From the NCBI RefSeq assembly GCF_004761865.1, contig NZ_SJDM01000023.1, forward strand, positions 1 through 50,712: a stretch of 50,712 nucleotides of DNA. Reading direction: 5' to 3'. Numbering within the stretch: the first letter of the stretch is position 1; every line of letters begins with the position of its first letter. Both the position numbers and the translations under genes were made by a program. The stretch is from Crenalkalicoccus roseus (GTDB taxonomy: Bacteria > Pseudomonadota > Alphaproteobacteria > Acetobacterales > Acetobacteraceae). Shown here one piece after another: positions 24,701 to 32,092 of the stretch. Below the pieces are notes generated by a model. That model ran no database searches. It had not been told where the DNA came from and saw nothing but the letters and a program-made list of their open reading frames with translations.

Positions 24701-25076
24701 GCGAGCGCAGCTTGCAGCGGCGCCGGCAAAGCCAGATGGGTTGCCAGCGAGCGCTGATCCGCGGCCGGATCCCGGGTCAGGGAATGCGAACGGAGGACGT
24801 GAGCCGACAGCCACGCCCCCGACCTCGGCGCAGCAGAAGCCGCGTCGCTTCTATGGATCGGTCGAGATCGACATGGTCCGCCCAATGAAGTCGTTCGATG
24901 CCATCTTCAACGCGGTTGTCATGGAGCTGCAGCGGACGAACGGCGCGAAGGTGAAGCTCACCCTGGAGATTGAAGGGGAGGCGCCGGAGGGGTTCGACGA
25001 AAGCGAGGTCAGCGTCGTGCGTGACAACGCCAAGCAGCTGAAGTTCAGGCCTGAGTCGACGGGGTTTGAGGAGTAG
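21738..25076 (+). CDS. HEPN (Swt1-like)-DUF499 ATPase
   Basis: A 1112-residue protein. Residues ~1-125 are helical with LDAYGLLKTMIDNWRDAFDE and the HEPN RNase-type motif RNAASH (R96, H101), resembling Swt1-type HEPN domains. Residues ~175 onward are the DUF499 P-loop ATPase: Walker A around 254-262 (TAFGGGKTH) and Walker B VILLDE at ~371-376. A long C-terminal region ends in a basic/proline linker and a ~75-residue tail domain (GSVEIDMVRPMKSFDAIFNA). DUF499 ATPases pair with DUF1156 methylases and SNF2 helicases in defence loci. A strong ribosome site (AAGGGGGGA) precedes the ATG, 18 bp after the methylase. The intact Rx4H suggests possible RNA cleavage, which is inference. Ends in TAG. Confidence 0.82.
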   Translation: MSANTEKETLRRVQDALFHLRKGLAPFVAARMSRARGPDWLRLASRATGASPDEALDAYGLLKTMIDNWRDAFDEAFSRNDKHKARNFASMALEARNAASHLAIPMADDEALRYLDAIHQLLRLVKAPEAEVAEAKKLYEAQRHVGVAAAPATPQPTPAPQRLELQATDGPAKALKPWIEVALPHPDVIANRFKEAEFAADLFAVDAGHATDGYATPADFFGITFLTEGLKRVLTSALQRLSGAGGDPVIGLQTAFGGGKTHTMLAIYHLAKHLREGGDPAALGGMAPLVEKLGTTAWPKPRVAVFVGSSKGADVSLTLGGGPPVRTLWGYIAWRLAGEAGLKLVAEAEAARTNPGSELLVALFKLAGPSVILLDELTMFARQLDDDRFEAFLSFIQSLTEAAKMVPGILIVGSLPESRAEAGGPRGVEALLRLEKVFGRVQSAWLPASGNETYEIVRRRLFQPLDADGERAREETIKAFHDLYKKNPAEFPPEAKEPRYLELLRLSYPIHPELFERLAKDWSSLQKFQRTRDVIRFMANVVGVLWHGQTRDPLITPARVPVAHEKVRTGVLYPLDPAFGSVVDKEVDGDGALPARMEANPSRRISQLRAATRAARAVFLCSAPSVGQPNAGLTGQGLRLACAEPGDQLAIFGEALRELSERATYLYEEAGRYWFSTQPTLNRLADDRAKAFLDQVHEVDAEIVRLLTEDAGTKGGFHRVFAAPDDPVTIDEAQALSLVILGPSTPHAGKGATRSAASDAIAEALMRCRASQRRFRNTLLFVAADEGNLATAREVIAKAMAWDSIVKDSRLQQQMTNAQEADAKDKAKTHADGARRAVRSAWSHIFYPVKSETAGKPFDLEHTLISSRDRAAIPAVVYEKAKGDGIALEKLGTERLWLALKPIWPEDRAHLPIAEVADWFASYVYLPRLRDRVVLENTIRDSVAKLDPEFGYADGYDEATGRYRNLVWAKNLTELPSANAILVRAAEARAQLAAAPAKPDGLPASADPRPDPGSGNANGGREPTATPPTSAQQKPRRFYGSVEIDMVRPMKSFDAIFNAVVMELQRTNGAKVKLTLEIEGEAPEGFDESEVSVVRDNAKQLKFRPESTGFEE

Positions 25077-25106
25077 AAGCCCGGTTTTCCAGCGCTAACT
25101 CCCGAC

Positions 25107-26249
25107 ATGACCCGGTTCCTGACCTGGCTCTCGAACTTCTTTCGACACGCGGCAAACCAGAAGCGCGGGATCGTTAGGCAGGAACCCGTCGTCGCTCATG
25201 CCGGGCCCGTCTCCGCTGTGGCATCGGCCACTGCGCCGGCCGCCATAGAGGCGGGTGAGGCAGAAAAGCCCACACTGCCAGAGATCGCGTCGACCACCGA
25301 GACGCCTCAGCAGCAGGTCCGTCAACTCATCAAGCAGGCTCTCGAGGCGCCTACACCCGATCAGTTCGTCGACTTCATAGTGTTCACAAAGAACTTCCGC
25401 CGCATGGGCGTCTGGAACACCAGGATGGCGTATATTCAACGTCCTGGCGCTTCGGTGATTGCGACGGAAGTCGAATGGAAATCTGTTGGCCGCCATGTGC
25501 TTCCAGACGCGGTGCCGATCATTATCCTCTGGCCGTTCTCACCTATCAGGTACGTGTACGAGCTCGCAGATACCGGCCCGCCGGTGGATCGTGAGGCGAT
25601 CGGGGATCCCTTCGCTGCCACGGGGGTCTTTGCGCCGGGAATGCTCAACCGATTGGTGCGGGAGTTGGACAAGCAGAAGACGTTCAAGGTGAAGGTGGAG
25701 CTGCGTCGACAAGGCTTTAGCTACGCTGGCTCAGCCGCTGCGCAGTCTATTCTACCGGGACTGTCCGGCGGGAGCCTCGGGCCGGTCGATCAGAGTAAGA
25801 TAGGGGATTTCGCTTCGGCGAATGCAGAGGTCTCCGCATCTTCAGGCGGCGATGTGCCCGTTTATCGTGTCACGCTGAATGATCGCCTCGACGAGAAGGA
25901 AAGGTTCGTGACCCTTGCACACGAGCTGGGCCATGTCTTCTGCGGTCACCTCGGGCCTTGCCGGTCTCGCGCCGCAGAAGGAGACGAGTATGACAGCGAG
26001 GCAGGCTGGGGCGACCGCCGCCACGTCTCAAAGGGCGTGCGTGAAGTCGAAGCGGAAGCTGTCGCATTCCTGATCGCTTCCCGCGCGGGGCTCGTCACTG
26101 GCTCTGCCGCCTACCTGAAGGGGTACCTGGAGAAGGTGAAGGTGGACGACGTCGATCTTGATGTGATCGTACGGGCGGCTTCGCGGATCGAGCGGATTGG
26201 CAAGATCAGCTACGGCAAGATGACGTTCAAGACTACCGCGGGGGAGTGA
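25107..26249 (+). CDS. ArdC-N-like / M78 (ImmA-IrrE type) zinc metallopeptidase
   Basis: A 380-residue protein. HELGH at residues 272-276 is the zincin HExxH motif, and a downstream EVEAEAVAFLIAS supplies the third-ligand glutamate typical of M78/ImmA-IrrE peptidases. The region ~95-155 (RRMGVWNTRMAYIQRPGAS, VEWKSVGRHVLPDAVPIIIL) resembles the N-terminal ssDNA-binding domain of ArdC antirestriction proteins. A linker of poor complexity (~1-70) precedes it. It lies 30 bp after the ATPase gene on the same strand and ends convergently, overlapping the recombinase-associated gene by 17 nt. ArdC-like zincins can protect incoming DNA, while M78 peptidases often cleave repressors. Either a regulator of the module or an anti-defence cargo gene is possible. 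Confidence 0.72.
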   Translation: MTRFLTWLSNFFRHAANQKRGIVRQEPVVAHAGPVSAVASATAPAAIEAGEAEKPTLPEIASTTETPQQQVRQLIKQALEAPTPDQFVDFIVFTKNFRRMGVWNTRMAYIQRPGASVIATEVEWKSVGRHVLPDAVPIIILWPFSPIRYVYELADTGPPVDREAIGDPFAATGVFAPGMLNRLVRELDKQKTFKVKVELRRQGFSYAGSAAAQSILPGLSGGSLGPVDQSKIGDFASANAEVSASSGGDVPVYRVTLNDRLDEKERFVTLAHELGHVFCGHLGPCRSRAAEGDEYDSEAGWGDRRHVSKGVREVEAEAVAFLIASRAGLVTGSAAYLKGYLEKVKVDDVDLDVIVRAASRIERIGKISYGKMTFKTTAGE

Positions 26250-26625
26250 CTTCGTTCGTGGTTCGCCGCTGCTCTTCCCAGGAAACGGGAAATGGCTCCA
26301 TCAGCCCGGGCAGCGTCATCCCCTCCGGCTGCCGCCCATTCAGGATCGCTTCCACGATGTCCGGCGCCAGCAGCGTCAGCCGGAGCACGCGCGAGACGTA
26401 GGACGAGTTGATCTTCTCGGCCGCGGCCAGTTCGTTGATCGTGCTGAAGCGCCCGGTCTCCAGCATCCGCCGCCACCGGAAGGCCCGCGCGACCGCCTTG
26501 ATGAGCGTGATGTCCTGCCGGCGCTCCAGCACCAGCACGCCGGGCGTCACCATCGCCTTTCGCCCGCCGCTCGGCTTCACCCGGAGTGGGATGACCACCG
26601 TAAGGGTCTGCGCCGCGTCGCTCAT
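26233..26625 (-). CDS. Recombinase-associated small HTH-like protein
   Basis: A 130-residue protein, start ATG 26625 overlapping the recombinase stop by 4 nt. Residues ~55-95 (ETGRFSTINELAAAEKINSS, YVSRVLRLTLLAPDIVEAIL) resemble a KorB/ParB-type helix-turn-helix. Such proteins regularly follow DUF2924-linked serine recombinases in alphaproteobacteria. A DNA-binding accessory role in recombination is inference. It is the last gene of the leftward operon, and its end overlaps the convergent metallopeptidase gene by 17 nt. Confidence 0.72.
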   Translation of the reverse strand: MSDAAQTLTVVIPLRVKPSGGRKAMVTPGVLVLERRQDITLIKAVARAFRWRRMLETGRFSTINELAAAEKINSSYVSRVLRLTLLAPDIVEAILNGRQPEGMTLPGLMEPFPVSWEEQRRTTNEVTPPR

Positions 26626-27974
26626 GCTGCCGCCCTCCCGGCCTCGGGCTCTCGGGCGGCGAGGTCTCGGACCAGGCTGCCGAGCCCGTCGAGCCGTAGC
26701 CGCACCGCGGCGCCCTCGACCCGGACGTCGACCCGGTCCACCAGCAGCCGCACGATGCGCGCCCGCTCGGCGGGGAAGAGTTCGTCCCACAGCGGCTCGA
26801 TCCGCTCCAGGGCCAGCAGCACCTCCTGCTCCGTCACGTCTGGCGCCGTCGCGCGTGCCGCCCGCCAGGTGCCGACTACCATCTCGGGCTGCCGCAGCAG
26901 CGCGCGCACCTGCGCGATGACCGCCGCCTCGATCTCTCCGGCCGGCAGCCGCGCGATGGCCGGCCGCTCAGTCCCGCCACCCTTCAGCACCGCCTGGCTG
27001 ACATAGTAGCGGTAGATTTGCCCGCCCCGCCCGCGGCTGTGGCTCGGCGACATGGCGCGCCCCTCGCTGTCGAAGATCAGCCCGCGAAGCAGCGGCGCCG
27101 TGGTGTTCCGCGTCCGGTTGATCCGCACCCGCGGGCTGACCTGCAGGATTGCGTGCACCGCGTCCCACTGCGCCTGTGTGACGATGGCGTCGTGCTCGCC
27201 GGGATAGGCCGTGCCCTTGTGCACCGCCTCGCCGAGATACACGCGGTTGCTGAGGATCCGGTAGACGTCGCTCTTCGTGAGCGGGCGGCCCCGCTTCGTG
27301 GTGGCGCCCTCCGCGCGCAGCACCTGCACCAGTCGGGTGCAGGACTCCAGCTCGACGAAGCCCTGCAAGATTCGCCGCACAAGCGCGGCCTCGGCGTCGT
27401 TCACCACCAGCTTCCGCTCCCGCACGTCGTAGCCGAGCGGTACGTATCCGCCCATCCACATGCCGCGCTTGCGCGACGCCGCCACCTTGTCGCGGATGCG
27501 CTCGCCAATGACCTCTCTTTCGAATTGAGCAAAGCTGAGCAGGATGTTCAGCGTTAGCCGGCCCATGCTGGTGGTGGTGTTGAAGGACTGCGTGACCGAG
27601 ACGAAGGTCACGTTGTTAGCGTCGAACACCTCGACCAGCTTGGTGAAGTCGACCAGCGAGCGAGAGAGGCGGTCGATCTTGTACACGACCACCACATCGA
27701 CCAGCCCCTCCTGGATGTCGGCTACGAGGCGCTTGAGCGCGGGACGTTCGAGGGTGCCGCCGGAGATGCCGCCATCGTCGTAGCGGTCGCGCACTAGCAC
27801 CCACCCCTCCGCGCGCTGGCTGGCGATGAAGGCCTCGCAGGCCTCACGCTGCGCGTCGAGGGAGTTGAACTCCATGTCCAGGCCCTCCTCGCTCGACTTC
27901 CGGGTGTAGACCGCGCAGCGGAGCTTCCGCACTGTGGCCGGCATCGCGCTGGCCGGCTTTGTGTCGCGCTTCAT
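26622..27974 (-). CDS. Large serine recombinase (resolvase/invertase-type)
   Basis: A 450-residue protein. The catalytic resolvase domain (~17-160) has CAVYTRKSSEEGLDMEFNSL with the nucleophilic Ser of the YTRKS motif, DRYDDGGISGGTLERPALKR, and VVYKIDRLSRSLVDF. A recombinase domain follows (GYVPLGYDVRERKLVVNDAE, LTKSDVYRILSNRVYLGEAV), then a C-terminal region with a glutamate-rich helical segment. Large serine recombinases integrate or excise DNA between short att sites. The ATG at 27974 overlaps the DUF2924 stop by 4 nt. Upstream sequence in the same frame does not resemble the family. It is the best candidate for the integrase of the prophage or island. Confidence 0.92.
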   Translation of the reverse strand: MKRDTKPASAMPATVRKLRCAVYTRKSSEEGLDMEFNSLDAQREACEAFIASQRAEGWVLVRDRYDDGGISGGTLERPALKRLVADIQEGLVDVVVVYKIDRLSRSLVDFTKLVEVFDANNVTFVSVTQSFNTTTSMGRLTLNILLSFAQFEREVIGERIRDKVAASRKRGMWMGGYVPLGYDVRERKLVVNDAEAALVRRILQGFVELESCTRLVQVLRAEGATTKRGRPLTKSDVYRILSNRVYLGEAVHKGTAYPGEHDAIVTQAQWDAVHAILQVSPRVRINRTRNTTAPLLRGLIFDSEGRAMSPSHSRGRGGQIYRYYVSQAVLKGGGTERPAIARLPAGEIEAAVIAQVRALLRQPEMVVGTWRAARATAPDVTEQEVLLALERIEPLWDELFPAERARIVRLLVDRVDVRVEGAAVRLRLDGLGSLVRDLAAREPEAGRAAA

Positions 27975-28477
27975 ACTGCGTCCCGGCTCGGGCGCAGCCC
28001 GAAGAACACGCGACCATTCCACCGCGTGCCGGTGATGGCGCGGGCGATGGCGGAGAGCGATTGGTAGGGCTGGCCCTGGTATTCGTACCCGGCGCGGGTC
28101 ACGGTCACCACGTGCTCGACACCCTGGTACTCGCGGATCAGCTGCGTGCCAGCTATTGGCTTGTCGTCGCCGCGCATGCGGCGGACGGTGATCCTGCCGC
28201 CGTCGAGCTGCTCGCCGAGCGCCTCGAGGCGGGCGAGCGTCTCGGGCTTCAGGCCGCCATGGGCCAGTTCCTGGATGCGGTAGGCGAGCCGGCTCTCCAG
28301 AAAGCGCCGGTTGTAGGGCGGCGGCTCGGTGCCGAAGAGCTCCCGCCATTGCTGCTTCAGCGCGGGCGTGGCGGCGGCCTTCAGGGCGGCGAGTCGGCCG
28401 AGCACGTCGGCGGGCGGGATGGCGGGGGCGGTGAACGCCGGCGGGGCGGTGGGCTTGGGCTTCGTCGTGCGCGTCAT
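27971..28477 (-). CDS. DUF2924 domain protein
   Basis: A 168-residue protein. LKQQWRELFGTEPPPYNRRF followed by LESRLAYRIQELAHGGL is the DUF2924 hallmark, and the C-terminus has GTQLIREYQGVEHVVTVTRA then a G-x-x-WNG-x-FFGL ending. These proteins are coupled to serine recombinases in alphaproteobacterial mobile elements; their biochemical role is unknown. It overlaps both neighbours by 4 nt, indicating one translationally coupled operon. Confidence 0.88.
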   Translation of the reverse strand: MTRTTKPKPTAPPAFTAPAIPPADVLGRLAALKAAATPALKQQWRELFGTEPPPYNRRFLESRLAYRIQELAHGGLKPETLARLEALGEQLDGGRITVRRMRGDDKPIAGTQLIREYQGVEHVVTVTRAGYEYQGQPYQSLSAIARAITGTRWNGRVFFGLRPSRDAV

Positions 28478-28716
28478 GCGTCTCTCCGGGTGGTCCGGTT
28501 CGCATGCAGGCGCTGGGTGGCCGGGAAGTGTAGCGGCCGCTCTCTGTGGTCAGCGGCGTCGCGCGCGGCTTCCTGGGCAGCGCGGCTCCGGAGCCGCAGC
28601 AGGCCACGGGCAAGCAGGTCGCAGACCTCGCGGAGGTGGGGCGGGAGATGCTGATTGGCGGGCGGCGTCGCGGGCAATGGCCGGATCTCGGTCAGGTTTC
28701 GAGGCACCCTCCGCAC
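28474..28716 (-). CDS. Small protein at head of recombinase operon
   Basis: An 80-residue protein with NLTEIRPLPATPPANQHLPP then LREVCDLLARGLLRLRSRAA. I recognise this as the short uncharacterised protein that commonly opens DUF2924-recombinase operons, though I cannot name a function. Its TGA overlaps the DUF2924 ATG by 4 nt, which supports it being a real gene rather than a chance frame. Basic and helical; possibly a DNA-binding accessory. Confidence 0.65.
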   Translation of the reverse strand: MRRVPRNLTEIRPLPATPPANQHLPPHLREVCDLLARGLLRLRSRAAQEAARDAADHRERPLHFPATQRLHANRTTRRDA

Positions 28717-28761
28717 CTACTCGGATACCGCGAGATCTGTCGGGGTCCATCAACCACAGTC

Positions 28762-28790
28762 TTGAACGAAATAGGAACATTTCCTATGCT
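28762..28790 (+). promoter_or_regulatory. Promoter with overlapping LexA box and palindrome
   Basis: TTGAAC (28762-28767) and TATGCT (28785-28790) are 17 bp apart, a good sigma70-type promoter facing right. GAAC at 28764-28767 and 28775-28778, separated by 7 bp, form the alphaproteobacterial LexA box (GTTC-N7-GTTC on the other strand) overlapping the -35. A perfect 7-bp inverted repeat, ATAGGAACATTTCCTAT at 28771-28787, covers the spacer and -10. The site lies between the leftward recombinase operon and the rightward gene at 28835, so SOS control of either or both is likely. Confidence 0.65.
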
Positions 28791-28834
28791 TACGCCTGCG
28801 TCATCTTCAGCGCCCCCCAGCCCGGCAGACCCTC

Positions 28835-30023
28835 ATGGCGTCATTCAACCCGAAGAAATTCGCCGACCCTGACCGCCTGCGCGCCATCGCGACTCGCGGC
28901 GTTCATGGCGCCCTGGTGCGACTACCTCCGCGGCCGCGGCTTCGAGTTCCCCTCGTCGCCGCTCGTTGAGATCGACTTCGCCGGGCTCGCCGACATCCTG
29001 ATGCGCCCGGACGCGGCGACGCCGGCCGACATGGTCGATGCCCTCTACTATGTGCACGAGACCGCCGGCGCGGAGGACATGGACCAGCTCCTCGCTGCCG
29101 TCCGTGCGCGCGGCTTGGCGGTGGCTGACGACCCTGGGGCGACGCCCATCGACCTGGCCATCGACGTGTGGAGCGCCGCGCCCGAGGTGGTCCGCGCCCA
29201 CCATGCTGAAGCGATTGCCATGCGCCAGCAGAACTTCGAGTATTTCGGGCCAACGAACCCGGTCCGCGGCGTGTTCCCCGCCATCGACACCGAGCTACGC
29301 CAGCGCCTCGAGAGCGAGCTCGACGACTGGTTCGAGAGCCACCGGCGCGGGCGCGGCTGCCGGATGTTCGTCATCAGGCATCCGCCGATGACCTGGATCC
29401 TGGTGCGGCATGGGCAGCCCATGCGCCGGGAAGCCAGCCAGAAGGATGATGGCGGCGTCGGGACCGAGTTCTACCGCCCGCAGCGCCACGACGTGCTGAT
29501 CTACGATGAGCGCAGCGGCGATGTCGGGGTGCATGCCAACACGAAGGGCGAGCGGAACCTCTACCTGCGCACCCTCGGCCACCACCTGTTTTCCGGCGAG
29601 GAGCATTTCCAGACCGCCGGGCGGTTCACCCTCGATCCCCTCATCGCGGACGGCCCGGAGGCGCTGAACGTCGAGGATGTCGACGGCATCAAGGCCGTGC
29701 GGCTTGTCGAGTATCGGCGCTATTGGGGCGGCGTGTATCGCGAGATGGAGACCCGGAAGGCCGAGGACGTCTTCGCGGCCCTGGCCGCCCGAAATATCCG
29801 CGGCCTGGCGGGCGGGAGGCTGAACAGCGCCACCTTCAAGGTGGCGTTCGAGGACTCGGAAAAGGAGCGGTCCGTCACCATCAGACCCCCAGGAATCGCG
29901 CGCTATGAGCGCAACGACGACAGCGAGCTCATCGAGCGCTGGCTGCGTGCGCGCGGCTTCATCCTTTCGGGCCAGGGTGTCGATGACGATGAAGCCGCTA
30001 CCGCTGTTCTGGAACGCGCTTGA
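28835..30023 (+). CDS. Uncharacterised protein with probable N-terminal frameshift
   Basis: The main frame is open from 28905 (MAPWCDYLRGRGFEFPSSPL) to 30023, 372 residues, with VDALYYVHETAGAEDMDQLL near residue 40 and a C-terminal ELIERWLRARGFILSGQGVD. I do not recognise a functional domain. A plausible true N-terminus, MASFNPKKFADPDRLRAI, is encoded from the ATG at 28835 in the frame one base off, and joining the two near 28889 would give a continuous protein. No ribosome site supports 28905. It is therefore probably frameshifted, or it starts late. It follows the LexA-box promoter directly and overlaps the next gene. Confidence 0.6.
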
Positions 30024-31080
30024 TGCCCTGCCTGGCGCTGCGACCGATCGGCGCGACTGGACGGCCCGGCTCGGTGCGGAGTTCCTCGTAGCGCAGAGGT
30101 TCCTGCGCGCGACGGGGCGCCGGGTCACGTCGATCGACTGTCCCTCCCCGGGCGGTGAGGGCTGCCCGCGCGCGGTTATCAGATCGGCCGACGGCGCGCT
30201 GCGCGCCGTATGCCGGTCCGCGACGGGGCGATGCAATCCGCTCGACCTGCAGCCCGAGGACACCGATGTCCTGCAGGTGGACTTACTCCGCCTACGGCAG
30301 GCGCTGGCCTCACTGTTCGAAGTCCAGGCGGCGGCCGCCCCGCCGACTTCTAACCGCGTCGCATTGCTGGGTGAACACGCAATCGCCGCTGGCGTCGCCG
30401 CCCCGGTGATGCTCGTCGTGCCCGGTCCCATGGATGCCATCCAGTTCGACGAACTCCGCGAAGGCGGGCTGATTAGCGAGCGCGCGGTCCTGCTGGTGCC
30501 AACCGCGGCGTCGCTGCCATCGTCGATGCGGACGCGCCTTGCATCGCTCGGGCACATCGTTCTGAGCCTGAGCGATGTGACGGAGGCCGACGGCAAGGGG
30601 AACCTCATGCCGGTTCAGCCGCTCGAGCTGCTGCTGCACGAGATTCGGGCGGCGCTCCAGGCGCGGATTGACACTGCACAGGCTGGACCCACCGTTTCCC
30701 TGCCGGCTGGAGCGCGATGGGCCGAGCTGACGTTCGTCCTGGTCTCCGACGAGGTTCTGAACGTCACCTGCCGCGGCCAGACCCAGAGGCTCGAACCGGA
30801 CCGGGTCGGCATGAAAGACGGGCGGACCGGGAAGCCCACCGAAGCCTGGGCCTTCCTCCAGGTCCTCGCTCGAGGTGGCGGCATCCTGGGGCCGCTCGGC
30901 CGCGATGTTGTCGAGGAACAGAAAAAGAAGAAGCAGGCGTTGAGTAGGCAGCTCGTTCGTGCCTTCGGCATCAGCGATGACCCGATCCGCTGGAGCAAGC
31001 GGGACAGAACCTACCAGACCGCCTTCGTGCCCCGCGACGAGCGACCGAAGGCCGTCAGGATGTCTGCCGGCCGCCGGTGA
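29983..31080 (+). CDS. Uncharacterised protein, winged-helix-like C-terminus
   Basis: A 365-residue protein starting MTMKPLPLFWNALDALP at 29983 (or the ATG at 29989), overlapping the preceding gene by about 40 nt and presumably co-transcribed. The first ~90 residues contain paired cysteines (CPSPGGEGCPRA, RAVCRSATGRCNPLDL). The middle is alpha/beta (LVVPGPMDAIQFDELREGGL). The last ~110 residues (LVSDEVLNVTCRGQTQRLEP, EAWAFLQVLARGGGILG, VRAFGISDDPIRWSKRD) suggest a winged helix-like fold similar to OmpR-type effector domains. Function unknown. The context (SOS-type promoter, recombinase side, before the phage sigma gene) suggests a regulatory protein, which is inference. Confidence 0.65.
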   Translation: MTMKPLPLFWNALDALPGAATDRRDWTARLGAEFLVAQRFLRATGRRVTSIDCPSPGGEGCPRAVIRSADGALRAVCRSATGRCNPLDLQPEDTDVLQVDLLRLRQALASLFEVQAAAAPPTSNRVALLGEHAIAAGVAAPVMLVVPGPMDAIQFDELREGGLISERAVLLVPTAASLPSSMRTRLASLGHIVLSLSDVTEADGKGNLMPVQPLELLLHEIRAALQARIDTAQAGPTVSLPAGARWAELTFVLVSDEVLNVTCRGQTQRLEPDRVGMKDGRTGKPTEAWAFLQVLARGGGILGPLGRDVVEEQKKKKQALSRQLVRAFGISDDPIRWSKRDRTYQTAFVPRDERPKAVRMSAGRR

Positions 31081-31090
31081 ATTTTCACCG
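31075..31090. repeat. Palindromic operator-like site, copy 1
   Basis: CGGTGAATTTTCACCG is a perfect 7-bp inverted repeat around TT, overlapping the stop of the upstream gene. Its 14-bp core GGTGAATTTTCACC (31076-31089) recurs with one change at 31195-31208. Confidence 0.5.
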
Positions 31091-31194
31091 ACGGGCCTTC
31101 CGCCATCTGCACTTTTTCTCCGCTAAAGGCGCCATGAATCCCCTGGGCTTCTCCGCAGAAGCCTCATGCCTGCCCGCGCTTCCACAGCCTCCCT

Positions 31195-31208
31195 GGTGAA
31201 TTTTCGCC
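31195..31208. repeat. Palindromic operator-like site, copy 2
   Basis: GGTGAATTTTCGCC differs from the 31076-31089 core at one base. It lies 51 bp ahead of the sigma factor gene, so the pair brackets its promoter region and may bind an autoregulator or phage repressor. Confidence 0.45.
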
Positions 31209-31259
31209 GGTCGCCATCGATCGGGCCGCGAGCCCGTCCTCGATCGACGGCGAGAACCC

Positions 31260-31853
31260 ATGGAGCAGACTGCCCGGGACGCGGTGCTGGCCTCCCGCAT
31301 ACTCAAGCACATCCACAGCACGGCGAAGCGCCTGGCCCGCAGTGGTCGGATCCGCGGCATGGATGCCGAGGACATCGCGCAGGACCTCTTCCTCGATCTC
31401 TGGCGTCGGTGCCCGGCCTTCGACCCGAGCCGGGCGAGCTTCCCAACCTTTGCTGACCGGATCATCGCGCACCGCGCGGCCAGCCTGACTGCCCAGACGC
31501 AGCGGGCGCAGATCGAGCGGCGGGAAATCCGCATCGACGATCCTGTCGAGGGTGCGGACGGCAGCACCTTGGCCGACATCCTTCCGGATCCGGCTGCGCC
31601 GGACGAGCTGGATCACGGCCTCTCCCTCGACCTCCGCCGCTTCATCGAGAGCCTGTCGCCCGCCCTGCAGCGGTGCTGCGCGATCCTGGCGGAGCCGAAC
31701 ATCCGCTCGGCTGCGGCGCAGGCGGGGTCCCATCGCTCGTCCCTCTATGAGAACGCGCGCCGTCTCCGGAGGCGCGCCGAGCAGGCGGGTCTGCGGATCT
31801 ACCTGGCCGGACCCCGACAGATTTCGACGCCCGCCGGTAGGTGCCCGGCATGA
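31260..31853 (+). CDS. Phage-borne ECF-like sigma-70 family factor
   Basis: A 197-residue protein. Region 2-like sequence AEDIAQDLFLDLWRRCPAFD (~37-57), including helix 'DxxAED-x-x-QD-x-F-x-x-W', binds core polymerase and the -10. A C-terminal region 4-like helix-turn-helix follows (RSAAAQAGSHRSSLYENARR, ~153-172). Size and order fit ECF sigma factors. Placed first in the rightward phage early operon, it could redirect RNA polymerase to phage promoters. The last bases overlap the HTH gene (ATGA). A palindrome pair lies upstream. Confidence 0.82.
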   Translation: MEQTARDAVLASRILKHIHSTAKRLARSGRIRGMDAEDIAQDLFLDLWRRCPAFDPSRASFPTFADRIIAHRAASLTAQTQRAQIERREIRIDDPVEGADGSTLADILPDPAAPDELDHGLSLDLRRFIESLSPALQRCCAILAEPNIRSAAAQAGSHRSSLYENARRLRRRAEQAGLRIYLAGPRQISTPAGRCPA

Positions 31854-32092
31854 GCAGTCACCATGATGCCGGAGCGCAGCGGAGCGGAGGGCTGGTTCGC
31901 CATCTCGACCAGCACGCCCTCGCGAACCGCTGGGGCCTGTCGATCCGGACCCTTGAGCGCTGGCGTTACCTGAACCAGGGGCCCGCCTTCCTGAAATTGG
32001 GCGGCCGCATCCTCTACCGCCTCGAGGACGTCGAGGCCTTCGAGGCGGCGCAGGCGCGCGATCCGGCCGCATCGGCAAGGGCGACCGCGTGA
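31850..32092 (+). CDS. Excisionase/MerR-like HTH protein
   Basis: An 80-residue protein. LDQHALANRWGLSIRTLERW followed by GPAFLKLGGRILYRLEDVEA is the classic excisionase-family (helix_turn_helix_17) winged-helix motif. The ATG at 31850 overlaps the sigma gene stop by 4 nt; a GTG at 31841 would add three residues. Such proteins act as recombination directionality factors or small repressors; with a serine recombinase nearby, excision control is plausible. Confidence 0.82.
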   Translation: MSSHHDAGAQRSGGLVRHLDQHALANRWGLSIRTLERWRYLNQGPAFLKLGGRILYRLEDVEAFEAAQARDPAASARATA

